A stretch of 64,000 nucleotides of DNA from Acidobacteriaceae bacterium (lineage in GTDB: Bacteria; Acidobacteriota; Terriglobia; Terriglobales; Acidobacteriaceae), in the NCBI GenBank assembly GCA_903642225.1, contig CAHJWI010000018.1:1-64000 (forward strand). The letters run 5' to 3'. The notes beneath the pieces are model-generated. The model had not been told where the DNA came from and made no database searches. It saw only the letters and a list, made by a program, of their open reading frames with translations. The first letter of the stretch is position 1. Each line of letters opens with the position of its first letter. The translations under genes and the position numbers were made by a program. This document shows, one piece after another, positions 18,546-26,777 of the stretch.

Positions 18546-20170
18546 GAGATTACCTCGGTTGGTGCGTGGTCTCGGATACGGAGCAAAGACTTCAACTTAA
18601 GAGCGGCAATTGCTTCAATGCCATGCGGAACGCCGACGGCAAACCACAGCGTAAAAAGTGTCGCGCCGTAGGCAATACATGCAACGAAGATTGCAAATAA
18701 GGTTCCGATTGCGAGTCCGAACGTTTCCGTGGAGCGGGTGCAGAACGGAAGGATCGCGAAGAGAACACCAGCCATAACAGCCACGCTGATGATGCTGCGC
18801 CAAGCTGTAAAAAGCTGTTTCCCGATGGAGATGCCCAGCAACCGCCGAACGATAACCATACAGAAGCAGACAGTCGCCACTTCAGAGATGCTACGGGCGA
18901 CGATGACTCCCATAAACCCAAACCGCAATGCGCCGATAACCACGAGCGGGAGTTTGATCGAAATCTCAAATAAATTGCGTTTGAAAAAGATGTTGGTTTT
19001 GCCGAAGGCCATAACCAGGGCACCCAACGGAGCTGCAAACAGCGTGGGGATCAAACTGAGTGCAAGCCAGCGCAGGTAGAGTGCAGATCCCATCCATTTT
19101 TGTCCAAAGACAAGGCGGACGAACGGGTCGGCAATAAGGCTCTCGCCGACAAGGATAGGTAATGCCAGAGTAATAATTGCGCCGGCACTAGTTTGATAAC
19201 TGCGAGCGAGTCGCGGCGGGTCTGGACGTAAAACTGTGAAGGCCGATAACAGGGGCCGCATGATAGGCGTAAGCAGAGCGGCAAGGGGAACGTTGGAGGT
19301 GTCGTTCGCTGCTGTGAAGAGGCCGAGTGCGGAACGCGACGTGAGCTTGCCAAGCATCAGCCTGTCTGCCTGCCAGTTGATGGATCCGACGATTTGAGCT
19401 GCCGTTATCCAACCAAGGAAGCCGGAAAACGAGGGTAATTCGGCAAGACTGAGCCGCGGACGATATGGCGCGAGGATGTACGAGATGAGGGTGGACGTTA
19501 CAGGTGCAACCAAGGTGCCCGCGGCGACGGCCCAGTAACTGTGCGTAAGCAGGGCGAGGCTGATCGCCGTGAAGAATGCGGCCAGCTTGCCGAAAAACTC
19601 CATGGTGAAGTCCGGGACAAAGTTGAAGTTTTTCGAGAAGTCAGCCAGCCGCGGGCTGACCATACCGCGGCTGGCCGGAGCGATGCTGAGCGCACAGACG
19701 AGTGGAACGAGGTGCATATCGCCGTAAAAGCGCGCGAACGGCCAGCTCACAAGACAGACGATAACGCTTAATAAGAGTCCGCGAATGAGTCCGAGGGTGA
19801 AGGCGGTGTTGTAGTGGGCGGGCTGGATCACAGACAGGCGTATTAGAGCCTGGCTAACGGGTAATTCCAGCGCTGCCTCCACGATGTAGATCACCGTCAT
19901 GGCGATCGCGATCAGGCCGAAGTCCTTTGGGTGGAGAATGTGCGCCAGCATCACCATTGTGATCAGGTCGATGATGCGCGAGATGACACGTGCACCTACT
20001 GTCCATGTGCCGCTGGTGGCAATCTGGGCGCCGATCACACTGTCTTTTACGTCGGTCGTAAGGCGGGAACCATCTTCGCCTCCGTGCTCTGAAGCAAGAA
20101 GTGCTTCAGCTTCTAAGACTTCTTTGGAAGACTCCTTCGCGTCTCTTGGAGCAGTAGTGGACAGCGTCAT
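18542..20170 (-). CDS. Wzx-type lipid-linked repeat-unit flippase
   Basis: This 542-residue protein has 12 or more hydrophobic segments and resembles the polysaccharide-transport/MATE-like superfamily (WzxC/RfbX group). Typical signs are the conserved start ATSGTWTVGARVISRIIDLITM and AHILHPKDFGLIAIA, followed by paired helices throughout. It would flip undecaprenyl-diphosphate-linked repeat units across the inner membrane. The first 45 residues are acidic and cytosolic. Both ends overlap neighbours by ATGA (GT8 downstream, GT4 upstream), so this is the middle of a tightly coupled operon. Substrate specificity cannot be read from sequence. Confidence 0.92.
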   Translation of the reverse strand: MTLSTTAPRDAKESSKEVLEAEALLASEHGGEDGSRLTTDVKDSVIGAQIATSGTWTVGARVISRIIDLITMVMLAHILHPKDFGLIAIAMTVIYIVEAALELPVSQALIRLSVIQPAHYNTAFTLGLIRGLLLSVIVCLVSWPFARFYGDMHLVPLVCALSIAPASRGMVSPRLADFSKNFNFVPDFTMEFFGKLAAFFTAISLALLTHSYWAVAAGTLVAPVTSTLISYILAPYRPRLSLAELPSFSGFLGWITAAQIVGSINWQADRLMLGKLTSRSALGLFTAANDTSNVPLAALLTPIMRPLLSAFTVLRPDPPRLARSYQTSAGAIITLALPILVGESLIADPFVRLVFGQKWMGSALYLRWLALSLIPTLFAAPLGALVMAFGKTNIFFKRNLFEISIKLPLVVIGALRFGFMGVIVARSISEVATVCFCMVIVRRLLGISIGKQLFTAWRSIISVAVMAGVLFAILPFCTRSTETFGLAIGTLFAIFVACIAYGATLFTLWFAVGVPHGIEAIAALKLKSLLRIRDHAPTEVIS

Positions 20171-21354
20171 GCGGAGTGTTCTCCTCGTGCCTCTCGGTAG
20201 ACGCGGGCGTAGTCCTCGAGGAGGCGGTTGACATGGAAGACATTTGCTCCTCTCAGTGAGGCGCGTCGAAGGTCGTTTCGTTCCTGGGGATCTTCCATGA
20301 GTGGTCGCAGCACGGCGGCTAGTATTTCAGGCCGCCCAGGCGGCACAAGCCGTCCAGCGCGGCCGAACTCCAGCATCTCTTTATTACCGCCGACGTCGGT
20401 TGCCACAATAGCACAACCGGCCGACCTAGCCTCTCCAATGACAAGGCTGCATGGATCTGCGTAGGAGGCGAGCACCATGATGTCTGCTTGCTGAAGCACG
20501 CGGGCGGGGGCCGGAGTGAAACCTAAAAAGATGATGCGATCGGCCAGACCCACATCCGCCGCCTGTTTCTCTAGAACTTCGCGGTCCGGTCCCTCTCCCG
20601 CAATGTACAGCTTCCAATCCGGCAAGTCGCGGAAGAGCATGGTGCAGGCATTGATAAGGTCGAAGACGCCTTTGCGCCGGTGGAGAGCATTAACGGCGAC
20701 GATTGCGGGTGACTGCAGGTTGATGTCACGCCCATCGTCCATGAACGCGTCGCGTGGTGAGTTTGCCGGAGCATTCATGATGGCGACGAGGCGGTCAGGG
20801 CGGTACCCTTGTTTGAGCAGGCTGTCGCGCTCCGCCTGACTCACTGCGATAACACGCCTGCCCAGTCTCATAATGCTGGAATGCTTGTCGAAGGAATTGT
20901 GAACGATGGTGACCATTGGCACGCCGGAAACCCAGGAGGCGAACGCGCCGATGAGCGCACTACTCATCATATGCGCATTCAGGACGTGCGGCTTGTGCTT
21001 GCGGGCGAACCGGGCAAGAGTCCACGCTGCTCGCAACATCGAGATGGGCTTACCCTGATCATGGTTGAGCGTGATGTGCTGAACACCGTACTGCTCCAGA
21101 AGCGGCACAAAGGTTCCACCGGCGCTGATAAATGTGACACGGTGGCCGGCCGCGGCCTGAACGCAAGCCAAGTCGACCGCAACGTGCACATTGCCATTGG
21201 CATAGCCGCAATGTTTAATGACGTGAACAATGTGGTGAGCGACGACGGCCTGCGGCGCCGTAGGCTGGGCAGCTTCAGAGCCGCGCACCGGTTTAGCTGC
21301 CACCGGTGTTGGGCAAAGCTCAGGGATGGGCGGACATTGCGTCATCGAGGGCAT
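20167..21354 (-). CDS. GT4-family glycosyltransferase
   Basis: This 395-residue GT-B enzyme has an N-terminal domain with HVIKHCGYANGNVHVAVDLACVQ, HVLNAHMMSSALIGAFA and MVTIVHNSFDKHS. Its donor-binding domain has ALHRRKGVFDLI, YIAGEGPDREVLE, IIFLGF, and VLASYADPCSLVIGEARSAGCAIVATDVGGNKEML. The pattern and order fit GT4. A tail of 40 residues precedes the family start, so a shorter start is possible, and no clear Shine-Dalgarno supports ATG 21354. The stop overlaps the flippase start (ATGA). It is related to the GT4 at 14020 on the other strand. Confidence 0.92.
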   Translation of the reverse strand: MPSMTQCPPIPELCPTPVAAKPVRGSEAAQPTAPQAVVAHHIVHVIKHCGYANGNVHVAVDLACVQAAAGHRVTFISAGGTFVPLLEQYGVQHITLNHDQGKPISMLRAAWTLARFARKHKPHVLNAHMMSSALIGAFASWVSGVPMVTIVHNSFDKHSSIMRLGRRVIAVSQAERDSLLKQGYRPDRLVAIMNAPANSPRDAFMDDGRDINLQSPAIVAVNALHRRKGVFDLINACTMLFRDLPDWKLYIAGEGPDREVLEKQAADVGLADRIIFLGFTPAPARVLQQADIMVLASYADPCSLVIGEARSAGCAIVATDVGGNKEMLEFGRAGRLVPPGRPEILAAVLRPLMEDPQERNDLRRASLRGANVFHVNRLLEDYARVYREARGEHSA

Positions 21355-21496
21355 GGAGGATCTCGTAGAACGTAGGTGTTAGGCTGCGTGAAACCGCCGC
21401 TGCATGCTGGCTTGCAGCGCAGGTTTGGAGCGATATGTCTTGCCTGCAGAATTGGCGTTGGCTAAGTGCCTGTTTCCTTTATAGGAGCTTCACAGG

Positions 21497-22951
21497 CTAA
21501 TAGGCACCTTCAGAAAGCAATATTGTCTTTAGCGTACACACAAGGATGTAAGTATCCAGTGAAAGTGACCAATTGCGTACATAGTAGCCGTCCATCCGTA
21601 TGCGGAGCTCATAGGTCGTATTGTTGCGTCCACTGATCTGCCACAAACCAGTCAAACCGGGAGTGACCTGCCGATACTGATCGAAGTGGACACCATACTT
21701 CTCCACTTCTGATTCGACGATGGGTCGTGGTCCGATAAGGCTCATATCACCGCAAAGGATATTCCAGAACTGCGGCAGTTCATCTAGGCTGGTTTTGCGC
21801 ATGAATCGCCCGATGCGAGTCACCCGGGGGTCAACCTTCAGCTTATGGTCGCGCTCCCACTCTTCACGCAGAGCCTGGTTGGAATTAAGGTGCGTTTGTA
21901 ATACCCGATCCGCACCAACGACCATCGAGCGGAACTTCCAAACACTGAACGGTTCGCCACCCTTGCCAATGCGTCGATGACCGTAGAAGACAGGCCCTGG
22001 TGAAGAGAGTCGTACAGCAAAGTAAAGAATAAGGATGAGAGGCAACAGCAGCAACGAAGCGACAGACACTATGATTAAGTCGAAAGAGCGTTTCATCAGG
22101 CGAGGCAGAGTGCGTGCAAGCCGCTGGCTGAGTTTGAGTGTGAGTATTCCGCACACATCAAAGGCCGCGACGGAAAGGCTACGAATGCCGAACAGATCCG
22201 GGATGATGAGAACATTTTGATAGGTCTGAATGTGCTCATCGTAAACAGCCTGTAAGCGATCGCTACCGGCTGTGGGCATCGCGACCACCGCATAGCAGCC
22301 CGGATTTTCAGCTGCGAGGCGCTTTGCGTGAGACATATTGCCTTTAAAAACACTGGCCGGGGTCGCAATATCCTCGGTTCGCTGTGGGTCATCGCTCAAG
22401 TAAGCAATTGGACGGAGCCCCAAGCGGCGGTGTCCGAGCAGCAGGTGAAGCATCATTTGACCGGCATCCTGCTCACCCAGAATCACCGTAGGAATTCCCC
22501 ACCACGGCTGTCGCGAGCACGCCCCACGCAGCAAGCGTCGCATGAGCGGCACAAAGATGATTGTTAAACCCCACGCTAAAGCGAACACAATGCGCGACGC
22601 AAGATTGCCCTCGCGAAGGAAGAAATTGGTCCCAATCAGGATAAGGAATCCGATGGTGGAGGCACGCATGATGAGACGGAATTCTTCGATGGGCGACATA
22701 GCCACGCCTGGGTAGAGACCACAATATGCAAAGGTCAAGAAGAAGATAAGGATCGACGGAGCGAAGCCGAGATAGTCATGTGGTGTGAATTTCGCGTGGA
22801 AGATGTACCGCGTGAACACTGCAAGGGCTCCCGCAACTAGCAATGAGATGAGGTCGGCGAACAGGACCGTGCCGTGGGTGAGCCATCGGCATATCTTCTC
22901 ATTGGCTTGAGAACGCGTTTGCGGCAATGCGAGGACGACGGATGTGCTCAT
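21497..22951 (-). CDS. WbaP-type polyprenyl-phosphate sugar-1-phosphate transferase
   Basis: This 484-residue protein starts repeat-unit synthesis by transferring a sugar-1-phosphate to undecaprenyl phosphate. The N-terminal half has four membrane helices (about 28-140) and a CoA-binding-like domain (about 150-260). The C-terminal catalytic domain begins LMKRSFDLIIV near 286. It has KFRSM at 339-343, the catalytic DELPQ at 390-394, SLIGPRP at 404-410, and the closing GLTGLWQISGRN. Such five-helix polyisoprenyl-phosphate hexose-1-phosphate transferases usually use UDP-glucose or UDP-galactose. The ATG follows CTGGAG. It heads the downstream part of the minus-strand assembly operon. Confidence 0.94.
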   Translation of the reverse strand: MSTSVVLALPQTRSQANEKICRWLTHGTVLFADLISLLVAGALAVFTRYIFHAKFTPHDYLGFAPSILIFFLTFAYCGLYPGVAMSPIEEFRLIMRASTIGFLILIGTNFFLREGNLASRIVFALAWGLTIIFVPLMRRLLRGACSRQPWWGIPTVILGEQDAGQMMLHLLLGHRRLGLRPIAYLSDDPQRTEDIATPASVFKGNMSHAKRLAAENPGCYAVVAMPTAGSDRLQAVYDEHIQTYQNVLIIPDLFGIRSLSVAAFDVCGILTLKLSQRLARTLPRLMKRSFDLIIVSVASLLLLPLILILYFAVRLSSPGPVFYGHRRIGKGGEPFSVWKFRSMVVGADRVLQTHLNSNQALREEWERDHKLKVDPRVTRIGRFMRKTSLDELPQFWNILCGDMSLIGPRPIVESEVEKYGVHFDQYRQVTPGLTGLWQISGRNNTTYELRIRMDGYYVRNWSLSLDTYILVCTLKTILLSEGAY

Positions 22952-22995
22952 GACACAGGCTCCAGAAGGGACAAGGTAGGAAAAGCAGAAAAAGT

Positions 22996-24216
22996 TCAGG
23001 CGGTACGGGCGACAGATATCTGACCTGGTTGACGCTTTACAGCAAGGGTCTTAAGATCAAGCCCCTGCAGCGTACGTTCGAAGGATTTACGGAAGTTCGC
23101 TTTTGAAAATAGGCTTGCCCTTGCTCGCAGGTCGGCGTCCACAAACTCGGCTTCGCGATGTTCGAACGCGAGTATGGCTTGTTGCAGACCATCGGCGGTG
23201 GCATCTTCGTAAAGAACAGCTGTGTCGCGCGTCATGGAGTCGAGAACACCACCGACACCACGTGCAATCACGGGGCAACCGCAGGCTATAGCCTCCACCG
23301 GAACGATGCCAAAATCCTCGACTCCAGGAAACAGCAATGCACGCGCCTTTCGAAAGTGTTCCGCAAGGCTGTCGTCGTCAGCGAAACCGATAAATTCGAC
23401 ATCGGCGTGGAGCGATGTTGCCAATCCCTGAAGCGCAAGCAATTCTGGCCCTTTGCCAACGATGCGTAGCTTGCGGCCAAGCGCCGCGCACGCTTGTATG
23501 GCATGGTCAACCCGTTTGTACGGAACAAGCGCAGACACTACAAGGTAGAAATCCTGCGGTTCACGCTTGACTGCTAGAAAGCGTTCCGTGTCGACCGGTG
23601 GAGGCAACACTTGGGCGTCACGACCATAAATGCGCTTTACCCGCTCCGCAATGAAGCTGGAGTTTGCAATGAAAAGATCCACGCGGCCTGAGGTGCGTGC
23701 GTCATACAGACGTAGAAGTTTGACTAAGGGCTTGAAGAAGCATCGTGAGGCCAACCAACCGACTCTATCCGGCCCAAAGTAATCGTCAAACCGATCCCAC
23801 GCATAACGCATAGGTGTATGGATGTAACACACATGTACCGGCCTATTCCGGAATGGCCGTTTTACCATCGCCTTCGCGACGGCATGCGAAGTGGAAATCA
23901 CCAGGTCTGCGTCACGGGCTTTAGTAATTTCGGCAAACAGAGGAAACAGAGGCAGGTAGTTCCGGTATTTTTGAGCAGCAAATGGCATTCTTTGCAGCGG
24001 GCTAGTATGAATCTCTCGTTTAGCGATGAGCGGGCTGACACTCCCGGAGAGATGCAGCAGCGTCCAGAGGGGTGCGTCCGGGAAGCGCTCGCAAAACATT
24101 TCAAGCACCTTTTCACCCCCGCGCATGCCGGTAAGCCAGTCGTGCACCAGGACAACTCGGCGATTTGGCACTTCCGTTGAGTGAACGGCTGCAGGATTCG
24201 GATTTGTTGCGATCAT
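22996..24216 (-). CDS. GT4-family glycosyltransferase (mannosyltransferase-like)
   Basis: This 406-residue GT-B enzyme opens RRVVLVHDWLTGMRGGEKVLE, a start typical of GT4 enzymes in exopolysaccharide loci. It has VISTSHAVAKAM, CYIHTPMRYAWDRFDDYFG, FIANSSFIAERVKRIYGRDA, and VLPPPVDTERF. The donor site follows with LVVSALVPYKRVDHAI, RIVGKGPE, and LLFPGVEDFGIVPVEAIACGCPVIARGVGG. The EDFG...E element is the GT4 acid pair. Its ATG shares one base with the stop of the upstream gene (TAATG), so the two are translationally coupled. Sugar donor unknown; the closest remembered relatives are mannosyltransferases. Confidence 0.93.
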   Translation of the reverse strand: MIATNPNPAAVHSTEVPNRRVVLVHDWLTGMRGGEKVLEMFCERFPDAPLWTLLHLSGSVSPLIAKREIHTSPLQRMPFAAQKYRNYLPLFPLFAEITKARDADLVISTSHAVAKAMVKRPFRNRPVHVCYIHTPMRYAWDRFDDYFGPDRVGWLASRCFFKPLVKLLRLYDARTSGRVDLFIANSSFIAERVKRIYGRDAQVLPPPVDTERFLAVKREPQDFYLVVSALVPYKRVDHAIQACAALGRKLRIVGKGPELLALQGLATSLHADVEFIGFADDDSLAEHFRKARALLFPGVEDFGIVPVEAIACGCPVIARGVGGVLDSMTRDTAVLYEDATADGLQQAILAFEHREAEFVDADLRARASLFSKANFRKSFERTLQGLDLKTLAVKRQPGQISVARTA

Positions 24217-25373
24217 TATCGGATTCCCTCCGCAACGACGGGAGCCATCAGCGAGTTACGCTCAAGCATGGTTTGAATCAGGTTGTAGGTTCGCGACGCG
24301 GCATGATCCCATGAAAAGCGTTCTGCCTGTCGAAGTGAAGCCTCATAGGAATTGGACGAGATTGGCTGCTTGTTCAAGCCAAGTAAAAGAGCAAGTGCAA
24401 TATCGCCTGGATCGTGTGGATCCACGTAAGTTACCGCGTCGCCTCCAACCTCCGGCAAGGACGACGTCGATGCAGCGATACACCTTCGTCCGCAGGCCAT
24501 TGCTTCAAGCAGCGGAAGCCCGAATCCCTCGGCAAACGATGGGAATATAAATAGACTCGCCCCGGTGTAGAGACCGGCCAAGTGCTCCTCTGGAACATAG
24601 TCCGTGTAATGCACACGCGGCAGATCGTGGGGAAGATCCTGCCTTTTGTAGATCGCCTCACTGGCTTTCGGCCCTGCCAGCACAAGCCACACGTCATCGG
24701 GCAGTTGAGCGTGGATTGCTTCCCAGGCTTTCAGCAGGCCCCGCAAGTTTTTTCGCGATTCTATGGATGAAAGGCTTAATACATACCTGGTCGTAGGTAG
24801 CGCGAGAGCGTCCGCGGCCGCGGCGGTAGCTTCACCTGATGCGGGACGCAACATGTGCGACCCGTTATGGACAACCGTGATATCGTCCGGGTTCCTGCCG
24901 AACAATTCCACGATTCGATTCTTTGTAAATTCCGAAACTGCAATCAAGCTCATCGCATTCTGCGCCAGTCGCCGCATGACGATGCCGTACCAACGGGCGT
25001 AAGCCGCGCTGTACCACTCCGGGTGCTCCACTGGAAACAGGTCGTGAAATGTGACAATCTGGTTTGGATAACTTACCGGTCCCGAGGCATTCGGGCTCCA
25101 GAGCAGGCGACCGTGGCATGCGACGGGAAGTGCAGTTTGCTCCCAAAGGTGACCCACCGCACCTCGTCCGTTCCGGGGTGTGAGGATTTGTGCATCAATC
25201 GGCAAACGCTTGACAATTTCATGGGCGTACCGCTGGACGCCGGTAATCCGCTGGGATCGAAAACGCCCATTCACTACGAGTCCTGTATTTTGTATCACTG
25301 GGGCAAATGGGATAAGCAACGGAAGGTCCTCTCTGTAGTCGGCGATCTGGAGCGGCACGGATTGTCTCGACAT
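24216..25373 (-). CDS. GT4-family glycosyltransferase
   Basis: This protein of about 385 residues has the GT4 order RITGVQRYAHEIVKRL, IVTFHDLFPVEHPEWYS, LIAVSEFTKNRIVELFG and VVHNGSHML. Then come LSLSSIESRKNLRGLLKAW, DYVPEEHLAGLYTGASLFIFPSFAEGFGLPLLEAMACG and LPEVGGDAVTYVDP. PSFAEGFGLPLLEA is the donor-binding signature of this family. I place the start at ATG 25373; the frame is also open from TTG 25385 (four codons longer), and neither has a strong ribosome site. Its stop overlaps the next start (TAATG). Cytoplasmic, adds one sugar of the repeat unit. Confidence 0.9.
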   Translation of the reverse strand: MSRQSVPLQIADYREDLPLLIPFAPVIQNTGLVVNGRFRSQRITGVQRYAHEIVKRLPIDAQILTPRNGRGAVGHLWEQTALPVACHGRLLWSPNASGPVSYPNQIVTFHDLFPVEHPEWYSAAYARWYGIVMRRLAQNAMSLIAVSEFTKNRIVELFGRNPDDITVVHNGSHMLRPASGEATAAAADALALPTTRYVLSLSSIESRKNLRGLLKAWEAIHAQLPDDVWLVLAGPKASEAIYKRQDLPHDLPRVHYTDYVPEEHLAGLYTGASLFIFPSFAEGFGLPLLEAMACGRRCIAASTSSLPEVGGDAVTYVDPHDPGDIALALLLGLNKQPISSNSYEASLRQAERFSWDHAASRTYNLIQTMLERNSLMAPVVAEGIR

Positions 25374-25406
25374 ATACTCACGCAAAACGGTTCGAAAGTA
25401 CGTTAT

Positions 25407-26657
25407 TCACACTGGCCGTGATCGAACCCTAGTGAAGCGACCCTTGAGCTTTAAGAAAGGACGTTCAAGGAATTCATAGGTGCAACTTGCACATGCAATC
25501 GTCAAAGCTAAGGCAAGTGCCGCACTGATCGTCTCCACAAGGTAAGGAGACATGGAATGGAGAGCGAGTCTATTCACAAGGCCATGAATCACTTCACCCA
25601 TGAACAGCAAGCAGGCGACATGGAAGACGTAGAGCCCGTATGAGATTTTGCCGAGATAAAGCAGCAAGGCAGGCATAGGTCTCGCATTCCAGCCTGCGAC
25701 GCCGTTGAACATGAGCATGGTGCCGCACAACACCAACAGGTAGCCAACCATCAGGGCTGCTGCGCCAGGTGACTGCGTACGCACGATGTGGCATCCGGCC
25801 GAAGCCGTAAGCCAGCACACGGCACCCAAAAACAAGAAGGCAACCCTTTTTCGATCAGACAGACGACGCCTTTCTGGAAACGAGAAGCAAGCGGTCAGTG
25901 CACCGGCAGCCAGGAACAGCGCCTGAACCAGCGTGTTGGGCCAGGTGGCCGTGACCTGAGCACCTGATATGTGGCCGAAGTAAAAAAGTGTAAGCATGGA
26001 AAGCAGACCCATAACCAGGGAGACGGCGACGATTGAACGGCGTCCGAAGCGGGCGAAACCCGGCCAAACTAGATAAAACTGCTCCTCCACAGAAACGCTC
26101 CATAAAGGCTGGATGGCGATGCTGCTCCAACCGTGAAGAACGGCGGCCCAATTACCAACGAAAAAACCCGCGGCTAAAACACGTGGGACGCTGACGTGCA
26201 GCACGGGGACGAATTGAGAAAGAATTACGACCAATGCAAGAAAGAAGAAGTACAGCGGCCAGATGCGAAGACAGCGACGCATATAGAACTGGCCAATATG
26301 GATGCTCCCAGTGTCTTCACGCTCGATCAAGAGCAAACGCGTAATCAAGAATGAGCTTAGGAAGAAGAAAAGGCATACCCCAAAATCAAGGGCCTGAGCT
26401 ACTTCTTGTGGTCTGATTGAACTGAGCAACGAGGCATGGGTCGACACGTTTGCAGAGATCGCAGGAACTGCGCCCAGCTTTTTTGCGTCAAGATCGTTTT
26501 TCACGCCACCGAGTGCATTGGTGAAATGACGGCAGAAAACGAGCAAGAAGGCCGCGAAGCGTAGTGCATCTAGTTCAGGCGCATAGAAACGCGTGTGAGT
26601 CTGGCCACTTGTGCCGACAGGGGCATCCGCATCGACTAAATAGGTTGAGGTAGCCAC
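25407..26657 (-). CDS. acyltransferase-3 family membrane O-acyltransferase
   Basis: This 416-residue protein has about ten hydrophobic segments and the acyltransferase-3 signatures: an N-terminal ELDALRFAAFLLVFCRHF with the conserved arginine and histidine, the DFGVCLFFFLSSFLITRLLL block, RRCLRIWPLYFF, and SVEEQFYLVWP. Such integral membrane enzymes O-acylate extracytoplasmic sugars. It would add acetyl or another short acyl group to the polymer or repeat unit. The start is GTG after AGGAGA. It lies in the minus-strand operon between the Wzc-type gene and the GT4 genes. A second family member sits at 33684. Confidence 0.92.
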   Translation of the reverse strand: MATSTYLVDADAPVGTSGQTHTRFYAPELDALRFAAFLLVFCRHFTNALGGVKNDLDAKKLGAVPAISANVSTHASLLSSIRPQEVAQALDFGVCLFFFLSSFLITRLLLIEREDTGSIHIGQFYMRRCLRIWPLYFFFLALVVILSQFVPVLHVSVPRVLAAGFFVGNWAAVLHGWSSIAIQPLWSVSVEEQFYLVWPGFARFGRRSIVAVSLVMGLLSMLTLFYFGHISGAQVTATWPNTLVQALFLAAGALTACFSFPERRRLSDRKRVAFLFLGAVCWLTASAGCHIVRTQSPGAAALMVGYLLVLCGTMLMFNGVAGWNARPMPALLLYLGKISYGLYVFHVACLLFMGEVIHGLVNRLALHSMSPYLVETISAALALALTIACASCTYEFLERPFLKLKGRFTRVRSRPV

Positions 26658-26777
26658 AGACTTCTCCTGCCCGCCCGGTGCGGGAACACTGCACTAAAAA
26701 TGACCACTCACGGCTTCTATTCCGCTTGCGCGGGGCCTACCTCGCGCTTGCGACTAAACGTAGAAGGACACTTGCCT